A stretch of 9,110 bases of DNA from Clostridium sp. CAG:590. Lineage in GTDB: Bacteria; Bacillota; Clostridia; Lachnospirales; Lachnospiraceae. Under the pieces are notes generated by a model, which ran no database searches, had not been told where the DNA came from, and saw only the letters and a program-made list of their open reading frames with translations. Made by a program: the position numbers and the translations under genes. Of this stretch, positions 5,600-9,110 are shown piece by piece (within the stretch, counting starts at the first letter, position 1; every line of letters starts with the position of its first letter). The DNA is taken from NCBI GenBank assembly GCA_000431135.1, contig HF987860.1, forward strand, positions 1 to 9,110, read 5' to 3'.

Positions 5600-6364
5600 T
5601 CACACATTCCCGTTCTTTCCGTATATTTCATAGATGTCCTCTGTATATACGCCGGGACTTTCATACATGATCAATGTCGGTTCAATCGTGATCCGCTGTC
5701 TGCCACCTTTCAGCCCTTCTATCAAAACCATGGTTGGCTCTTTTCCTTTATATGGCTGCACCAGCCGCATCCTTTTTGGTTCAATGCGGTATTTTTTCAT
5801 CATCTGGAAAATCTCCGCCAGACGGAACGGTTTGTGTATCATATAAAAATTACCGCTTTCCGGCAACACATAACCTGCTGCCGCAACGACATCTTCCAAA
5901 GATAACATCACTTCATGCCGGGCAATGTTTTTGGGCTCATACAGATTCTGCAATCCGTGGTGATCCGTCATATATGGCGGGTTCACGGTAACAACAGGAA
6001 AGGAAGCCGGTTGAAACAGCTCCCTTACATTCTTAACATCTCCGCAAATGATACGGACACGATCCTGTAACCCGTTCATCTTCACACTTCTACCGGCCAT
6101 ATCTGCATATTCTTCCTGTAATTCTAATCCGCAAAATGCCTTTCCATCGGTATTGGCTGCCATCAGAATCGGAATCACGCCACTTCCCGTACACAGATCC
6201 AGAACAGATTGATCTTTTTTAACTCTTGCAAAATGAGACAACAATACCGCATCTACGCCAAAACAAAATCCCTTTGGTTTCTGAAGGATCTGATACCCCT
6301 TACACTGAAGGTCATCAATCCTCTCATCTTCTTTTGCAAAATCAATCAATCTTTGAACCGCCAT
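5600..6364 (-). CDS. trmN6: tRNA1(Val) (adenine(37)-N6)-methyltransferase, TrmN6/YabB type
   Basis: Class I SAM-dependent methyltransferase of 254 residues. The lead-in KGYQILQKPKGFCFGVDAVL is typical of the TrmN6/YfiC and YabB group. Motif I is VLDLCTGSGVIPIL (54-67), the acidic strand-2 end is GLELQ, and the base-flipping motif is VTVNPPYM (125-132), as expected for an N6-adenine methylase. In E. coli the enzyme modifies A37 of tRNA1(Val); the Firmicutes YabB target is assigned by homology only. It overlaps the end of ricT by 23 bases and has only a modest AAGAAAG before its ATG, so it probably depends on translation of ricT. Bacillus has yabA between ricT and this gene; here it is absent. 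Confidence 0.88.
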   Translation of the reverse strand: MAVQRLIDFAKEDERIDDLQCKGYQILQKPKGFCFGVDAVLLSHFARVKKDQSVLDLCTGSGVIPILMAANTDGKAFCGLELQEEYADMAGRSVKMNGLQDRVRIICGDVKNVRELFQPASFPVVTVNPPYMTDHHGLQNLYEPKNIARHEVMLSLEDVVAAAGYVLPESGNFYMIHKPFRLAEIFQMMKKYRIEPKRMRLVQPYKGKEPTMVLIEGLKGGRQRITIEPTLIMYESPGVYTEDIYEIYGKNGNV

Positions 6365-7247
6365 CTTTCTTTTCTAATGCCTCTAACGCTTTTAATTCTT
6401 TATCGTTTACTTTATCTGAATTCCGCCGTTTCTTTGGCTTAAATTTCAATTCATCTATCTTGTATTCCCGAATCTCTTTATCGCCTTCGTCTGTCTCCAC
6501 AATAACTTTGACTTTCTGACGAAGAACACTGACACTGCTTACTTCACCCCGGAAACCATCAAATGTCTTTACACGATCCCCTACATTCGGCAGTCTGTCA
6601 TTCAGATATTCGTATGTCTCCTGCTCATTCTTCAGACAACACATCAACCGTCCACACACACCGGAGATCTTCGTCGGATTGAGTGAAAGATTCTGTTCTT
6701 TTGCCATCTTAATAGACACCGGAATAAAGTCAGACAGATAAGTATGACAACAAAGTTCCCGTCCGCAGATACCATATCCGCCAAGGATCTTTGTCTCGTC
6801 TCTCACACCGATCTGACGAAGTTCAATTCTTGTACGGAATACCGCAGCCAGATCCTTAACCAGCTCTCTGAAATCGATTCGTCCATCTGCCGTAAAATAG
6901 AATAACACTTTGTTATTATCAAATGTGTACTCCACATCGATCAGTTTCATTTCCAAACCGTGTTTTGCAATCTTCTCCAGACAGATCTTATATGCCTCTT
7001 TGCATTTTTCCTTGTTTGCTTCATGTTTTGCATCATCTTCCGCAGTTGCTTTCCGGATAACCGGCTTTAATGTTCCGGTAATGTTGCCCTCTTCAATCAT
7101 TCTCTTTCCTAAGACAACTTTACCGTATTCGATTCCGCGTACAGTCTCTACGATGACGGCATCGCCTGTCTCTAGTTCAATTCCTGCCGGGGAAAAGAAA
7201 TATATCTTTCCATTCTGTCGAAATCTTACACCTATTACTTCTATCAT
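6342..7247 (-). CDS. ricT: PSP1-domain protein RicT (YaaT)
   Basis: PSP1 C-terminal domain protein, 301 residues. In Bacillus RicT joins RicA and RicF in the Ric (Y) complex, which binds iron-sulfur clusters and promotes RNase Y-dependent mRNA maturation and sporulation/biofilm phosphorelay function. The cysteine pattern is intact: Cys161, Cys166 and Cys167 in GICGRELCCHTY, and Cys198, Cys203 and Cys204 in GVCGRLMCCLK. The N-terminal VGVRFR-type start and the TVRGIEYGKVV stretch (35-45) are also characteristic. A Lys/Glu-rich tail (residues 269-301) looks disordered. The ATG overlaps the holB TGA as ATGA, with AAGGAG at 7257-7262, nine bases before the start. Its place directly after holB is conserved in Firmicutes. 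Confidence 0.93.
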   Translation of the reverse strand: MIEVIGVRFRQNGKIYFFSPAGIELETGDAVIVETVRGIEYGKVVLGKRMIEEGNITGTLKPVIRKATAEDDAKHEANKEKCKEAYKICLEKIAKHGLEMKLIDVEYTFDNNKVLFYFTADGRIDFRELVKDLAAVFRTRIELRQIGVRDETKILGGYGICGRELCCHTYLSDFIPVSIKMAKEQNLSLNPTKISGVCGRLMCCLKNEQETYEYLNDRLPNVGDRVKTFDGFRGEVSSVSVLRQKVKVIVETDEGDKEIREYKIDELKFKPKKRRNSDKVNDKELKALEALEKKDGGSKID

Positions 7248-8242
7248 TTCAAGTTCTCCTTCATTGTCAGCAGCATCAATTCCATTGCTATATCAAAATT
7301 CACATTGGCTTCCAAACGAATCTTTAATTTGTCAAGTGCCTGTAAGATCTCCTCTAATCCCTCATAAGAAACGTGACTTGCCTGTTTCTTCATAACGGAA
7401 AATTCATCTTTGAATATCAGCTTATTGGGTGAATTGGATATCTTCACCATCAAAAGATCCCGGAACCACATTGTCATAATATCAATATAGTCGGTAATAT
7501 CCAGTTTGTATTTGCCCATATTCCGAACCGCCTGAATGATCTCATCCATATCCATGTCCTGGATTCTCCGAAGCAGCCGCAGACTGTCTTCCTTAATCTC
7601 ATTATAGTCCGGTGAAATTGCCAATCGAACCGCTTTTCCCAAATTACCCTGTGCAAAATCTGTACAAAATCTTGCTTTTTCACGATCGATCCCAATCTGG
7701 TTTACAAGATAATCCACCATATGTAATGGCTCCACCGGCCGGAAATTCAACACAATACATCTGCTGATGATCGTTGGAAGAAATTTGTCCACATTATTGG
7801 TAAGCAGCATAATGATCGCATACTCCGGTGGTTCCTCCAATGTTTTTAAAATTGCATTCTGTGCCTGTGTATTCATCAGTTGTGCATCCGGTACAATATA
7901 GATCTTATAACGGCTGCTATATGGTTTTAATTCAATGTCATTGAGAATCTGTGTACGGATCTCATCGACCGAGATCACATTGGGCTTTTCGTGTGTTACC
8001 CAGATAATATCCGGCTGATTACCCGACTCTGCCTGTAAACACGATTTACATGTTCCGCATGGATCTGCTTCTCCGGATTCACACTGTAACGACTTTGCAA
8101 CAACTGCTGCTAACGTTTTCTTACCGGAGCCTTTCTCTCCATTCAGAATATATGCATGTGAGATCTTACCAAGCTCTATACTGCTCTTAAAATGTTTGAC
8201 TATATCCTCATGACCAATGATATCACTATAATTTGCCATCAT
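7244..8242 (-). CDS. holB: DNA polymerase III subunit delta'
   Basis: Clamp-loader subunit that helps load the sliding clamp onto primed DNA; 332 residues, usual length. The AAA+ core includes HAYILNGEKGSGKKTLA (P-loop, residues 29-45), a zinc module with Cys54, Cys62, Cys65 and Cys68, PDAQLMNTQAQNAILKTLEEP (118-138, the degenerate Walker B and following helix) and the SRC motif at 160-162 that serves as the trans-acting arginine finger. The P-loop keeps the Gly and Lys residues but has Lys42 where Thr or Ser normally follows Lys41, so ATP binding by this subunit may be weak, which is common for delta'. Two adjacent ATGs (8242 and 8239) share the AGAAGGG site and cannot be told apart. It lies 31 bases after yaaR and overlaps ricT by ATGA. 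Confidence 0.94.
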   Translation of the reverse strand: MMANYSDIIGHEDIVKHFKSSIELGKISHAYILNGEKGSGKKTLAAVVAKSLQCESGEADPCGTCKSCLQAESGNQPDIIWVTHEKPNVISVDEIRTQILNDIELKPYSSRYKIYIVPDAQLMNTQAQNAILKTLEEPPEYAIIMLLTNNVDKFLPTIISRCIVLNFRPVEPLHMVDYLVNQIGIDREKARFCTDFAQGNLGKAVRLAISPDYNEIKEDSLRLLRRIQDMDMDEIIQAVRNMGKYKLDITDYIDIMTMWFRDLLMVKISNSPNKLIFKDEFSVMKKQASHVSYEGLEEILQALDKLKIRLEANVNFDIAMELMLLTMKENLK

Positions 8243-8273
8243 TCATCCCTTCTTTCTATCCGTATTCTGTCGA

Positions 8274-8714
8274 TCAGGTTGAAATATCTAACAACATTCC
8301 CCTTATATCGTCTATCTTATTCAGGATCGCAAGATTATCCTTTTCATCCTTTAATAATTCCTGTGCCAGATCGTCTAATGATTTGTCTACTTCCTTCACA
8401 ATTCCATACACACGATGTCTTCCTCTTCGATCAAGAAAATTCTCTCTGGAAAATGTATGCGAATTCGCCGTTACTTCATTCATGAATTCCTTTACCAGAT
8501 TCCGGTATCGTTTCATATCCCGGATATCCATATGCTTTGCAATCTTACTTCCCTGTTCTTCAATATCCTTCATTAATCCGGAGAGCTTTTCCTGTAATTC
8601 ACTATTCTCGATATGACTAACCAGGGTGAATTTGAAACTGTCATCCGTCTTAGTCGGTTGTTTCTGTGCATCAATCGGTGCTGCCCCGGTTAATTGGTTG
8701 ATCTTCATATCCAT
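8274..8714 (-). CDS. yaaR: YaaR family protein (DUF327)
   Basis: Small soluble protein of 146 residues and unknown function, recognised by position between tmk and holB and by family features. The polar N-terminus (residues 1-25, rich in Gln, Lys, Thr) looks disordered. It is followed by a helical body with LQEKLSGLMKDIEEQGSKI, the DIRDMKRYRNLVKEFMNEV block and the RRGRHRVYGIVKEVDKSLDDL stretch typical of YaaR. There are no signal peptide, membrane segment or cysteines. AGGAAGGAGAG stands about 5 bases before the ATG at 8714. The amphipathic helices suggest oligomerisation or coiled-coil packing, an inference. Unlike in Bacillus, no yaaQ lies before it. Confidence 0.88.
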   Translation of the reverse strand: MDMKINQLTGAAPIDAQKQPTKTDDSFKFTLVSHIENSELQEKLSGLMKDIEEQGSKIAKHMDIRDMKRYRNLVKEFMNEVTANSHTFSRENFLDRRGRHRVYGIVKEVDKSLDDLAQELLKDEKDNLAILNKIDDIRGMLLDIST

Positions 8715-8806
8715 ACTGTTCTCTCCTTCCTGTGTGATATTATTCAGATAATGATAAAACTATCTATCTTATACATATCACAACGCACATATTGTTTTGC
8801 TTGTAA

Positions 8807-9110
8807 CTACCCGAAAAAACGCTGTTCCACTTCTTGTACTATCATACTATGAATCTCATCAATTGGCAATGTAGCATTGATCGGAACAATGCGCTCCGGA
8901 TATAACTTTGCAAGCTGCCGGTATCCCTCTACGACGCGTTTGTGAAAGCTCAGATCCTCCTGCTCCATCCGGTCAAGTTCTGCCTGTTTCTTCTTACGTT
9001 TGATTCCGTCTTCCGCATCAAGATCCATAAATATGGTAAGCTTTGGTTTGACATCACCTAATGCAAAATTATTGATTTCATACACCGTATCAACGCCAAG
9101 CCCTCTTCCG
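8807..9110 (-). CDS. tmk: Thymidylate kinase, C-terminal part (cut by window edge)
   Basis: Phosphorylates dTMP to dTDP for DNA synthesis. Only the last 100 codons are here; the frame is open to the window edge, starting in GRGLGVDTVYEINNFALGD. This is the conserved Tmk segment after the DRY-type motif, so the GTG at 9085 is internal and not a start. Next come LTIFMDLDAEDGIKRKKK (substrate strand and lid region), DRMEQEDLSFHKRVVEGY and a final RIVPINATLPIDEIHSMI helix, all usual for the family, with stop TAG at 8807-8809. The lid segment KRKKKQAEL is rich in lysine. It is the first gene seen of the housekeeping run, and 92 bases separate it from yaaR. Confidence 0.93.
   Translation of the reverse strand, partial: GRGLGVDTVYEINNFALGDVKPKLTIFMDLDAEDGIKRKKKQAELDRMEQEDLSFHKRVVEGYRQLAKLYPERIVPINATLPIDEIHSMIVQEVEQRFFG

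Noticed and set aside
8715..8806. Promoter for yaaR in the 92-base gap after tmk (TATAAG seen near 8767-8772)
   Set aside because: No acceptable -35 box lies at 16-18 bases from the -10-like hexamer, and I see no gene or hairpin in the gap.
9083..9085. GTG as start of a short separate gene
   Set aside because: The frame continues upstream to the window edge with conserved thymidylate kinase residues, so this is the interior of tmk.
1..9110. CRISPR array, tRNA, rRNA, insertion sequence or attachment site
   Set aside because: I saw no regularly spaced repeats, tRNA-like cloverleaf, transposase or flanking duplicate anywhere in the window.

Overview
The window looks like chromosome of a low-GC, Gram-positive, endospore-lineage Clostridia, most likely Lachnospiraceae. 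The evidence is the tmk-yaaR-holB-ricT-trmN6-rsmI gene order familiar from Firmicutes, an abrB/spoVT-type regulator close by, the spore maturation pair spmA-spmB, strong AGGAGG-like ribosome sites and an AT-rich composition. No tool was run; family names come from motifs read by eye and from memory.

Right part (9110 to 4723, minus strand): a housekeeping run of six genes. These are the C-terminal end of thymidylate kinase (tmk), yaaR, DNA polymerase III delta-prime (holB), the PSP1 protein RicT (yaaT), a TrmN6/YabB-type tRNA methyltransferase and the 16S rRNA methyltransferase RsmI. The genes overlap or nearly touch, except for a 92-base gap after tmk. Two members of the Bacillus order, yaaQ and yabA, are not present here.

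Middle part (3600 to 4726, plus strand): spmA and spmB, overlapping by ATGA, face into rsmI; the two terminal stop codons share the palindrome TTAA. Divergent from spmA is an AbrB-family regulator (3448 to 3197), followed by a hairpin terminator.

Left part (3053 to 14, minus strand): the most interesting region, an accessory operon with a recognisable promoter. It encodes a pterin-synthase-like protein (zinc histidines kept, catalytic residues apparently lost), a secreted surface protein with a Thr/Glu stalk and a Firmicu-CTERM-type tail, the exosortase-family membrane enzyme XrtG with its Cys-Arg-His triad, and a family 2 glycosyltransferase that stops about halfway through the expected length. 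This matches the known but functionally uncharacterised Gram-positive exosortase G gene set. The likely logic is that XrtG processes or anchors the single neighbouring surface protein and the glycosyltransferase supplies or attaches a glycan; the role of the pterin-synthase-like protein is unknown.
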